This document shows positions 1-6,269 of a DNA stretch of 6,726 nucleotides, in pieces. The number at the start of each line of letters is the position of its first letter. Position 1 is the first letter of the stretch. The translations under genes and the position numbers were made by a program. The notes beneath the pieces are model-generated. The model made no database searches. It was not told where the DNA came from and saw only the letters and a program-made list of their open reading frames with translations. Source of the DNA: Propionibacteriaceae bacterium UBA5174 (GTDB taxonomy: Bacteria > Actinomycetota > Actinomycetes > Propionibacteriales > Propionibacteriaceae); the NCBI GenBank assembly GCA_002413345.1, contig DHWU01000022.1, positions 1-6,726 of the forward strand, written 5' to 3'.

Positions 1-660
1 TTCTGGCAGCTGTTCAGCCCGTTCGGTCTGCTGGGCGGCATCGTTCTCGTGGTGGCATTCCTGTTCCACGGTGCGGTCTACCTGACCTTGAAGACCAAGG
101 CTGGGGAGCTTCATGATCGGGCGCGGAAGTTTGCTTCCACCATCGGTCTGGTAGCCATCGTCGGTGGCGCTGCTTACCTGGTGTGGCTGAACCTCGCTCA
201 CGCGCCGCAGGGCCTTGGCCTCGCGTTGTTCGGGCTAGGTGGCTTGGTCCCGATCCTTCAGTTGGTGAGCTGGATCGTGACTGGCGTTGCGGCGATTGGC
301 CTCATTTCGGCTTGGTGGTTCGTGAGCCACGGTCGTGAAGGCATCGCCTTCATCTCCACCGCGGTCGCCATCGTGTCGGTTGCGGTTGTGACCTTCTCCA
401 CGATGGTTCCAGGTATGGGCTTCAGTCTTGGGCCTAATGCCATCACGTCAGGGGTTGATGCTGCTGGTGTGCAGCATCAGTACATCGCAGCGCTGAACAT
501 TCTGAACGGCTCGTCCAGCCAGTACACGCTGGAGCTAATGACCATCGTCGCGGTTATCTTCGTGCCGATCGTGTTGGCCTACACCGTGTGGAGCTACTGG
601 GTGTTCCGGCAGCGCATTGGCATTGAGAACATGCCAGACGAGGTGGCGCTAGCAAGTTGA
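1..660 (+). CDS. cydB: Cytochrome bd oxidase subunit II, CydB (3' part only)
   Basis: This is the C-terminal 219 residues of CydB. The frame is open from base 1, so the start lies upstream of the window. CydB pairs with CydA in the membrane to form the bd-type terminal oxidase, which oxidises quinol and reduces O2 to water with high oxygen affinity. The fragment is almost entirely hydrophobic helices. Family-like stretches are the HGAVYLTLKT segment near residues 24-33, the NGSSSQYTLELM segment before the last helix, and the ending VLAYTVWSYWVFRQRIG. CydB proteins are usually about 330-380 residues, so more than a third is missing. The segment between VPGMGFSLGP and NGSSS seems longer than the compact loop usual there. 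The TGA stop overlaps the TTG start of the CydDC fusion, consistent with a cydABDC operon. The identification is confident; no promoter for the operon is visible here. Confidence 0.93.
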   Translation, partial: FWQLFSPFGLLGGIVLVVAFLFHGAVYLTLKTKAGELHDRARKFASTIGLVAIVGGAAYLVWLNLAHAPQGLGLALFGLGGLVPILQLVSWIVTGVAAIGLISAWWFVSHGREGIAFISTAVAIVSVAVVTFSTMVPGMGFSLGPNAITSGVDAAGVQHQYIAALNILNGSSSQYTLELMTIVAVIFVPIVLAYTVWSYWVFRQRIGIENMPDEVALAS

Positions 661-3600
661 CAACGACGGGGCCAATAGACCCCCGTCTACTACGCAGAGC
701 CTCGGCGACCAAGGGATTCCTGGTCGCCGGGGTGGCGGTAGGAAGCGCAACAGCCATCCTGACTCTTGGTCAGGCATGGCTGTTGTCGCGTTCAGTGGCG
801 GGCATCTTTGAAAAGGGAACTCTCGACGGTCTAGGGACCGTCGCTCTACTACTGCTGGCGGTCTTCACCGGCAAAGCGCTACTGAGCTGGCTGCACCAGT
901 GGATTGCGCACCGCACTTCGGCCGCGGTGAAGTCTCAGCTACGCCGAGACATCATTGGCGCCCGTCTGGAGCATCCAATTGATTCGCCGGCGACTACCGG
1001 TGGGCTGATCACCCTGGTCACTCAGGGTCTGGACGCCTTGGACGGCTACTTCAGTAAGTACCTGCCGCAGCTGATGCTGGCGGTCACTGTGCCAGTCATT
1101 ATCGGTGTCGCAATCCTCACTTCAGACCTTTGGTCGGCGGTGATCGTGGCGGTGACTATTCCGCTAATCCCGGCCTTCATGGCTTTGGTCGGGTGGGTGA
1201 CCGAGGCTCGCACCAAGAAACGTTGGGCCATCCAAACCCGGCTGGCCCACCACTTCGCTGACCTAGTCACTGGCCTGCCGACACTGCAGGTCTTCGGCCG
1301 GGCCAAGGCTCAGGCGCGAGGGTTGAAACGCATCGAGGCCGCGCATGTGCGCGAAACCATGGCCACCTTGCGGGTGTCCTTCATGTCGGCGATGGTGTTG
1401 GAATTGTTGTCGGCGTTGAGTGTGGCCTTGATCGCAGTCACCATCGGCTTCCGGGTGGCGTTCAATCAACTTGATCTAGGCACCGCGCTGTTTGTACTGA
1501 TTTTGGCGCCCGAGGTATATCTTCCGATTCGCCAGGTGGGCGTGCATTATCACGACTCCGCCGACGGAGTCGCGGCCGCCGAGGCGGCTTTCGGGCTAAT
1601 CGATGCCCACGAACCTGAGCCAGTCAAGGGTGTGCGAGCGGCAGCGAAGCAGATCTTCGGCAAGTCGGCGGCGGCAGCTTTGCCGCTGTCGGATCAGCCA
1701 CTCGCGGTCACGTCCAAACTGTCTGCTGCCTCCGACAACTCACCCACCTTGTTGAGCGTCCGGGAACTGACCCACACTTATCCGGGTTCGGATGGGCCGG
1801 CCCTAGCTCCAATCAGTTTCGATCTTGTTGCCGGTGAAGTGGTGGCGATCGCTGGTGGCAGCGGCGGTGGCAAGACCACCTTGCTGAACGCACTGTTGGG
1901 CTTCTTGGAGCCCACCGGAGGACAGCTGCTGGTGGACAATTGCCCGCTAACTGACTGGGCCGCGTGGCGCCGTCAGGTTGCCTATGTTGGGCAGTTCCCC
2001 GGTCTGGTGAATGGCACCATCGCCGACAACGTCCGAATGGGTAGCCCTGAGGCAAGTGATGCGGAACTGCGTGCTGCCTTGGACGCGGCGGGCGCACCTG
2101 AACTGCTGCTCACGCAGTCTGTTGGTGACGATGCTGAGGGTGTTTCTTCTGGCGAGCGACGTCGAATCGCCACCGCGCGGGCGCTATTGCGCATTGAGCG
2201 TGACGGTGGGCGACTGCTGATTCTGGACGAACCCACCGCCGGTCTAGATGCAGATGCTGAAGCGGTGCTGTTGGACAGCCTGCGTTCGGCTGGGGTTGCG
2301 GTGTTGGTGGTCAGCCACCGGCAGGCGGTGTTGGAATCAGCCGATCGGGTGATCACGATTGAGGCGCCGATTCCGGAACCGGTGGAGTCGATCGAAAGTG
2401 TCGAGGTCGAGATTTCGGGTGAGGCCGAGCTCAGCGAAGCTGGGCTATCCGAGTCCGATGGTGTTGAGGCTGCTTCAGAAGTCGAGTCAGTCAAGGACTC
2501 GGAGTCGACAAATTCTGACGAGCTAACGTCAGATGAAGCCGACGATGCCGATTCCGACGATGCCGATTCTGCCGAACCTGCGCAGTCAACTGAGGTTCAA
2601 TCTGGGCCGGATCAACGCAAGTTAGTCACTCGGCTATTGGACGCGGTTCCCAACTCACGAAGATGGCTACTGCTGTCGGTCTTCTTGGCTTTCAGCGCGA
2701 CTGCCGCCTCCGTGGCGTTGATGTCAGTCTCGGCCTGGTTGTTGGCTTTTGCGGCCTTGCTGGTGCCGGTGATGTACCTGAATGCGCCAGCGGTGTTGGT
2801 GCGGTTCTTCGCTATCTCGCGCGGGGTGCTGCGCTATTCCGAACGGCTGGCCGGTCACGATGTGGCCATGAAGTTGCAGTCAGCGTTGCGCTTGGAAAGC
2901 TATTCCAGGTTGGCGCAAACCACCTTGATCGGACGCCGTCGCGGTGACCTACTCACCACGGTGGTGGCCGACGTGGAGGCGATTCAGGACCTGGTCGTTC
3001 GGGTGTGGGTTCCTTTCGTCGCTTCGGCTTTGGTGATCGTGGTGACTGCTGCCGGCCTGGCCTTCATCTCGCCAACTGCGGCGCTGGTCGTGTTGGCCAG
3101 TGCGGTGTTGGCTGGGCTTGCCTTGCCTTGGCTGGCCCAGCGCGGCTCAGCTAGGGCGGACGTGAAGGCAGTCGTGCTGCGAGGCAGCCTCGGCAATGCC
3201 GTCCACGAAATCGCGGGCGCAGCGCCAGATCTAGTTGCCTATGGCGCGGACGCGGCCTACTCGGCCAAGTTGCTCCAAGTCGACGACGAACTGCGCCGAA
3301 ATGAGGCCCGAAGTACCTGGGTTCGAGGGGTCGCCTCTGGCGCTCAGGTCTTGGCCGCGGGCGGAGCGGTTATCGGAGCGCTGTTGGTAGGGGCGGCGCA
3401 GGTGGCGGACGGGACTTTGGCTCCGCAGATTGTGGCCTGGATGAAGACCGCCGTCGCTGACAATGTGATCGTGCCCCACGATTTCTCGCTGGCGGCCACT
3501 CTGTTGGCCGTGTTGGTCCTCACCCCACTGGCGCTCCATGAGGCGTTGTCCACACTCGTGCAAGCGGCACAGACCCGAACTCGGGCTCAGGCTGCGTTGA

Positions 3601-4256
3601 CGCGAGTGGAGGCGGTGTTGGACGCGGAGCCGGTAGGTTGCGGAGATTTGCCCGCTTTGGCGGAGCCAGTCACTGATCCGGGTCTCAACTTGCGTTCTCT
3701 GGACGCCGGTTGGCCCGGGCAGCAGCCGGTGGTCAGTGGTCTGAATCTGGAGCTGGCCTGCGGTGAACGAGTCGCCTTGGTCGGTCCCAGCGGGATTGGC
3801 AAGACCACGGTTGCGGCAACGGTCTTGGGTCTGATTCCTTCGATGGGCGGCGAGATTAGCGTCCAAGGCCGGGTGGGTTATCTGGCTCAGGACGCACACA
3901 TTTTCACCACCTCGATTGCCGAGAATGTGAAGATTGGCAATCGGGATGCCACTGCTGCTCAGGTGGAGCGGGCGTTGGGCCGGGCGGGGCTAAAGCTGTC
4001 CCCGGATCGGCTAGTCGGGGAAACCGGTGCCCAGTTGTCCGGCGGCGAAGCCCGTCGGGTGGCGCTGGCTCGACTGCTGGTCGGCGACTTTCAGGTATTG
4101 ATTCTGGACGAGCCAACCGAGCACCTGGACACCCTCACTGCTACTGCATTGATGGATGACATCTGGGAAAGCACCGCTGGTACGGCGGTATTGGTGATCA
4201 CCCATGATCCGACGGTGATCGCTCGTTGTGATCGAGAAGTGCGGTTGGGCGCCTAG
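657..4256 (+). CDS. cydCD: Fused heterodimeric ABC exporter CydDC (CydD-CydC single polypeptide)
   Basis: This 1199-residue protein joins two complete ABC exporter halves, CydD first and CydC second. CydDC is required for cytochrome bd assembly; it has been described as a cysteine/glutathione exporter and, more recently, linked to heme handling. The CydD half has about six helices (20-44, 58-79, 136-155, 158-180, 241-266, 273-290). Its nucleotide-binding domain has Walker A G400-T407, Q446, signature VSSGE 496-500, Walker B LLILDE 520-525 and H554. Residues 570-652 form an acidic Ser-rich linker. The CydC half contains the RGVLRYSERLAGHD motif (722-735), Walker A G1043-T1050, Q1078, signature LSGGE 1127-1131, Walker B 1147-1152 and H1183. 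The TTG start at 657 is chosen because the frame is closed upstream by a TGA at 624 with no other start between, and because DPRLLR lies near the N-terminus as usual in CydD. A GAGGTGG ribosome-binding sequence (640-646) lies ten bases upstream, inside cydB, so translation is probably coupled. Confidence 0.95.
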   Translation: MTTTGPIDPRLLRRASATKGFLVAGVAVGSATAILTLGQAWLLSRSVAGIFEKGTLDGLGTVALLLLAVFTGKALLSWLHQWIAHRTSAAVKSQLRRDIIGARLEHPIDSPATTGGLITLVTQGLDALDGYFSKYLPQLMLAVTVPVIIGVAILTSDLWSAVIVAVTIPLIPAFMALVGWVTEARTKKRWAIQTRLAHHFADLVTGLPTLQVFGRAKAQARGLKRIEAAHVRETMATLRVSFMSAMVLELLSALSVALIAVTIGFRVAFNQLDLGTALFVLILAPEVYLPIRQVGVHYHDSADGVAAAEAAFGLIDAHEPEPVKGVRAAAKQIFGKSAAAALPLSDQPLAVTSKLSAASDNSPTLLSVRELTHTYPGSDGPALAPISFDLVAGEVVAIAGGSGGGKTTLLNALLGFLEPTGGQLLVDNCPLTDWAAWRRQVAYVGQFPGLVNGTIADNVRMGSPEASDAELRAALDAAGAPELLLTQSVGDDAEGVSSGERRRIATARALLRIERDGGRLLILDEPTAGLDADAEAVLLDSLRSAGVAVLVVSHRQAVLESADRVITIEAPIPEPVESIESVEVEISGEAELSEAGLSESDGVEAASEVESVKDSESTNSDELTSDEADDADSDDADSAEPAQSTEVQSGPDQRKLVTRLLDAVPNSRRWLLLSVFLAFSATAASVALMSVSAWLLAFAALLVPVMYLNAPAVLVRFFAISRGVLRYSERLAGHDVAMKLQSALRLESYSRLAQTTLIGRRRGDLLTTVVADVEAIQDLVVRVWVPFVASALVIVVTAAGLAFISPTAALVVLASAVLAGLALPWLAQRGSARADVKAVVLRGSLGNAVHEIAGAAPDLVAYGADAAYSAKLLQVDDELRRNEARSTWVRGVASGAQVLAAGGAVIGALLVGAAQVADGTLAPQIVAWMKTAVADNVIVPHDFSLAATLLAVLVLTPLALHEALSTLVQAAQTRTRAQAALTRVEAVLDAEPVGCGDLPALAEPVTDPGLNLRSLDAGWPGQQPVVSGLNLELACGERVALVGPSGIGKTTVAATVLGLIPSMGGEISVQGRVGYLAQDAHIFTTSIAENVKIGNRDATAAQVERALGRAGLKLSPDRLVGETGAQLSGGEARRVALARLLVGDFQVLILDEPTEHLDTLTATALMDDIWESTAGTAVLVITHDPTVIARCDREVRLGA
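2541..2570 (+). repeat. 15-bp tandem repeat inside the CydDC linker
   Basis: Two adjacent copies of GACGATGCCGATTCY differ only at the last base and encode DDADS twice. They sit in the acidic linker between the two ABC halves, are in frame, and look like a recent slippage duplication that lengthened the linker. Confidence 0.8.
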
Positions 4257-4274
4257 CTCAACTGTGCATGGCCT

Positions 4275-4318
4275 GTTGCTCCCCAAACTTGGTCTCTTGG
4301 CCGGGTTTGGGGAGCAAC
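4275..4318. terminator. Bidirectional hairpin terminator between convergent cydCD and tetR
   Basis: The arm GTTGCTCCCCAAAC (4275-4288) is perfectly complementary to GTTTGGGGAGCAAC (4305-4318). The stem can extend inward by two G-U and two G-C pairs, leaving an eight-base loop (4293-4300). It starts 18 bases after the cydCD stop and lies 37 bases from the tetR stop on the other strand, so it could end both transcripts. No T-tract follows on either side, which is common in actinobacterial terminators but leaves function inferred from structure and position. Confidence 0.72.
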
Positions 4319-4355
4319 TGCGTTCGCGGGCCAGTATTGGCTTGGGGCAACTTGG

Positions 4356-4898
4356 TTAGCCCAGAAGGTGCAGCAAAGCCGGACCCAGATTTGCCGCAGC
4401 AGGATTCAGTCGCCGCAGGGTGAGGCTGCCCAGATAGGTGGCATAGGTCAGCCGGGCGCGCTCTTCGGCCAATTCCTGCGAGTAGCCCTTGGCCAGGAAG
4501 AGCCGTTCCAAGAAGTCGATCCGCAGCCGGTGTACCCGCTCGACGGTCGGGCCGATCAGCGGATCTTCGCTGGCTGCGAGTAGCTGCCACTCGGCGAGGT
4601 CTTGAGTGATCGAAGCACCAAAGGCGGTGTTGACTAGGCGAACCAGTGCATCATCGGCGGAAAGCGGCGCGAGGCCCTCGATGATTCCCACTGCAGCTTG
4701 ATCTTCCCAATGGGCAAGAACTGCCGCGATCAGATCAGCGCGATCAGTGAAGTGCCAGTAGAAGCTGCCCCGGGTGGCACCAAGCTTCACGGCCAATGGT
4801 TCTACGGCAAGTCTCTCGAATCCGACCTCGGCGCCCATGGCCACCGCGGCGGTAACCCAGTCGGCCCTCGAGAGCCGCCTTTTCGAATCAGCCTGCAT
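4356..4898 (-). CDS. TetR/AcrR-family transcriptional repressor
   Basis: This 180-residue protein has the TetR-family layout. An N-terminal three-helix DNA-binding domain (about residues 8-55) contains the helix-turn-helix VEPLAVKLGATRGSFYWHF (32-50), including the family's typical G-S-F-Y-W-H-F recognition helix. The all-helical C-terminal domain presumably binds a ligand and dimerises; its ligand cannot be told from sequence. The length is normal for the family. The ATG at 4898 is the first start after an in-frame TAG at 4908-4910, and there is no convincing Shine-Dalgarno sequence in the ten bases before it. The gene is divergent from the DUF3995-like gene at 4963. The gap holds two palindromic operator-like sites, so it most likely represses itself and that neighbour, being released by an unknown inducer. 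The family call is confident; the target is inferred. Confidence 0.92.
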   Translation of the reverse strand: MQADSKRRLSRADWVTAAVAMGAEVGFERLAVEPLAVKLGATRGSFYWHFTDRADLIAAVLAHWEDQAAVGIIEGLAPLSADDALVRLVNTAFGASITQDLAEWQLLAASEDPLIGPTVERVHRLRIDFLERLFLAKGYSQELAEERARLTYATYLGSLTLRRLNPAAANLGPALLHLLG

Positions 4899-4904
4899 AT
4901 TGCG

Positions 4905-4910
4905 AGGCTA
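4905..4910 (-). promoter_or_regulatory. Possible -10 box for a leaderless tetR transcript
   Basis: Read on the minus strand this is TAGCCT, a TANNNT hexamer occupying -12 to -7 if transcription starts at the A of the tetR ATG. Together with the lack of a Shine-Dalgarno sequence this suggests a leaderless mRNA, a common arrangement in actinobacteria. No good -35 box is seen. Confidence 0.3.
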
Positions 4911-4929
4911 CCGTACAGCACTGTACGGT
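4910..4929. promoter_or_regulatory. Perfect palindromic operator, probable TetR-family binding site
   Basis: The arms ACCGTACAG and CTGTACGGT are exact reverse complements separated by CA, giving a 20-bp dyad. Its edge is 11 bases from the tetR start codon and it lies in the divergent intergenic gap, the usual place for an autoregulatory TetR operator. Binding by the adjacent regulator is inferred from position and symmetry. Confidence 0.8.
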
Positions 4930-4932
4930 CTG

Positions 4933-4952
4933 ACCATACATTGCTGTACGGA
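4933..4952. promoter_or_regulatory. Second, degenerate operator copy
   Basis: This 20-base stretch matches the perfect operator at 15 of 20 aligned positions and is itself an imperfect dyad with TACA and TGTA around TTGC. Its right arm, CTGTACGG, is intact while the left arm is altered. The centre-to-centre distance to the first site is 23 bp, about two helical turns, so two repressor dimers could sit on the same face. Its right end overlaps the GGAAGG ribosome-binding site of the downstream gene. Confidence 0.65.
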
Positions 4953-4962
4953 AGGTCAGAAG

Positions 4963-5502
4963 ATGTTGGCTACTACGACTGAGGTGCCAGTGGCGGGCCC
5001 CGCCGCGTTACGGGTCTTGATGCCGCCCCAGCAAAGCGGGCGACAGTTGCGGTCGCTTCGGCCGGTAGCTGCGGTGGCTGCGGCGACGCTGGTGACGGTT
5101 GGTGCGATCCATGCTGCCTGGGCTGCTGGCAGCACTTGGCCCTATCAGGACGCTCGCACGCTCAGCCGTAGCGTGCTGGGAGTTCCCGAGGCCAGAACTG
5201 ACTTTCCGCCGCCAGGGCTGACGCTCTTGGTCACCGGGGCGCTCACCGTAACCGGTGCAGCCGCGCTGGCCCGAACCTCCACCAAAGCCAAAGTGCGCGA
5301 GGCGTCGCGGCTACTGACGCTTCCCGCAGCCACGGTTTTAGCGCTGCGTGGGGTTGGTGGCTTCGCGCAGTCGTTGCTCGCACCCAACGCGTCCACCCCT
5401 GAGTTTCGGCGCAACGACCTGCGAATCTACTCACCTCTCTGCCTGGGTTTGGCTGCTGGCCTGTTCAGCTTGGAGCGGTCAGACAAAGTCGAGTCAAAGT
5501 GA
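4963..5502 (+). CDS. Four-helix membrane protein, DUF3995-like
   Basis: This 179-residue integral membrane protein has four predicted helices at about residues 34-56, 86-103, 117-139 and 154-170. The pattern matches my recollection of DUF3995: HAAWAAG with a following W-P near the first helix (50-60), LALRGVGGF in the third helix (127-135), and D-x-R-I-YSPLCL entering the fourth (152-161). The function of that family is unknown. The ATG at 4963 is preferred because GGAAGG (4950-4955) lies seven bases upstream. The same frame stays open further back, but those starts would lie inside the opposite-strand tetR gene. The divergent TetR regulator and the operator pair overlapping its promoter region imply inducible expression, perhaps in response to a small molecule or membrane stress. 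No catalytic motif is apparent. The domain assignment needs a profile search. Confidence 0.8.
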   Translation: MLATTTEVPVAGPAALRVLMPPQQSGRQLRSLRPVAAVAAATLVTVGAIHAAWAAGSTWPYQDARTLSRSVLGVPEARTDFPPPGLTLLVTGALTVTGAAALARTSTKAKVREASRLLTLPAATVLALRGVGGFAQSLLAPNASTPEFRRNDLRIYSPLCLGLAAGLFSLERSDKVESK

Positions 5503-5665
5503 GGTGATGATCGCCACTGCGGCGGTCCACATGTTTGTTGGGACTCCAGAGGTCACTGAGCAAAGCACAACTCAATTCAGTGGAAATCCAATGCGGTTGC
5601 GAAGTCGGTCCTAGGCTTGATTTGGCGGATTCCGCCGCCGACCCCCAGGTAAGAAAAGAGTTATC
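5503..5665. other. Intergenic gap before the SHOCT-protein gene
   Basis: These 163 bases hold no gene that can be supported. Visible structure is limited to a 6-bp inverted repeat, CACTGA (5554-5559) with TCAGTG (5577-5582), and a short GGCGG/CCGCC repeat (5624-5636). The promoter of the downstream gene should lie here, but no convincing -35/-10 pair was found. Confidence 0.5.
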
Positions 5666-6076
5666 GTGTTTCCTCTCAACACCGTGGAGCTCCCAGAATT
5701 CTGGGCTGCCCTAGGCAACACCCTCTTGTGGGCGATGCTGTTCCTAATCTTCTTCGCCTACCTGTTCACACTGTTCGCAGTGGTTGTTGATCTGTTCCGT
5801 GATCACAAGCTGAACGGTTTCGCCAAGGCGATCTGGATCGTGTTCTTGGTCTTCCTCACCCCCCTCACAGTGCTGATCTACCTGATCGCTCGAGGCAGTG
5901 GCATGCAGGAACGAACCATTGCGGCCGAGTCTGCCAACCAGCAGGCTGCTGACGACTACATTCGCTCAGTCGCAGGTGGACCTGCCGACGAAATTGCCAA
6001 GGCCAAGCAACTGCTGGACGCCGGCGCAATCTCTCCCGAGGAGTACGCCCAGCTGAAGGCACGGGCCTTGGCCTGA
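5666..6076 (+). CDS. Small membrane protein with PLDc_N-type helices and C-terminal SHOCT motif
   Basis: This 136-residue protein has two transmembrane helices (about 17-42 and 55-75) joined by VDLFRDHKLNGFAKAIW (41-57). That arrangement is typical of actinobacterial PLDc_N-type proteins, which carry only the membrane part and no phospholipase domain. After a charged, Ala/Gln-rich linker the C-terminus (about 106-134) forms a SHOCT motif, recognisable by KQLLDAGAISPEEYAQLKARAL. SHOCT is a short helical pair often found at protein ends and thought to mediate oligomerisation or nucleic-acid contacts. The GTG start at 5666 is chosen because the first helix needs the full N-terminus; the preceding AAGAG (5656-5660) is a weak ribosome-binding site. 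It appears to be a single-gene unit ended by the hairpin at 6132-6174. The precise role is unknown; a membrane-associated accessory role is inference. Confidence 0.85.
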   Translation: MFPLNTVELPEFWAALGNTLLWAMLFLIFFAYLFTLFAVVVDLFRDHKLNGFAKAIWIVFLVFLTPLTVLIYLIARGSGMQERTIAAESANQQAADDYIRSVAGGPADEIAKAKQLLDAGAISPEEYAQLKARALA

Positions 6077-6131
6077 CAGGCCAATTGGCACACCTGTGAG
6101 GCCCGAACCCGGGCGAACTATCGCGGGCAAT

Positions 6132-6174
6132 AACCACAAGGGGATGGACGGCCAACGTCCATCCCCTTGTGGTT
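6132..6174. terminator. Long perfect hairpin, probable terminator
   Basis: A 19-bp arm beginning AACCACAAGGGGATGG (6132-6150) is perfectly complementary to 6156-6174, with a five-base loop GCCAA. It begins 55 bases after the SHOCT-protein stop and lies 95 bases before the next start. It has no T-run, only TT at the end of the stem, so it is an actinobacterial-style non-canonical terminator or an RNA-stabilising 3' structure. The AACC/GGTT ends make it usable from either strand. Confidence 0.75.
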
Positions 6175-6203
6175 GTGCGGTCATTCCCAAAAGTCCAGCT
6201 CGG

Positions 6204-6234
6204 TTGTGGTCTGTTCGCACAGCTGGAGTAGATT
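6204..6234 (+). promoter_or_regulatory. Possible promoter of the GltD-like gene
   Basis: TAGATT (6229-6234) is a reasonable -10 box, and TTGTGG (6204-6209) a weak -35 at a long 19-bp spacing. A 7-bp inverted repeat, TCCAGCT (6194-6200) with AGCTGGA (6221-6227), flanks the -35 region and might be an operator. The predicted start gives a leader of about 30 bases to the ATG at 6270. Confidence 0.3.
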
Positions 6235-6269
6235 GCCCCCGAATCCAATTGCCCAACGGAGGGTGGTCC

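Larger units (their letters stand above)
4900..4929 (+). promoter_or_regulatory. Possible promoter for the DUF3995-like gene
   Basis: TTGCGA (4900-4905) resembles a -35 box and TACGGT (4924-4929) fits a TANNNT -10 box at 18-bp spacing, with transcription expected to start near 4936. The perfect operator spans the spacer and the -10, so repressor binding would block it. The boxes are weak matches and a -10 at TACATT (4937-4942) is an alternative. Confidence 0.35.

Noticed and set aside
1982..2494. 170-codon open frame on the minus strand opposite the first nucleotide-binding domain and linker
   Set aside because: The translation is Ser/Thr/Ala/Arg low complexity caused by the complement of the acidic Ser-rich linker and conserved ABC motifs.
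3231..3899. 222-codon open frame on the minus strand inside cydCD
   Set aside because: It lies wholly opposite the conserved CydC half, its translation is rich in Arg, Gln and Ser without recognisable motifs, and no ribosome-binding site was noted; it is an antisense shadow of GC-rich coding sequence.
4774..4962. Upstream extension of the DUF3995-like reading frame
   Set aside because: The extra 63 codons would overlap the tetR gene and the operators, and the ATG at 4963 has a well-placed ribosome-binding site and gives the expected protein length.
5554..5582. CACTGA/TCAGTG inverted repeat as a terminator or operator
   Set aside because: Only six perfect pairs around a 17-base gap with no T-run; this is within what chance would give in a gap of this size.
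5348..5614. 88-codon plus-strand frame overlapping the end of the DUF3995-like gene
   Set aside because: Most of it is an out-of-frame reading of the real gene, and the tail in the gap shows no motif or ribosome-binding support.
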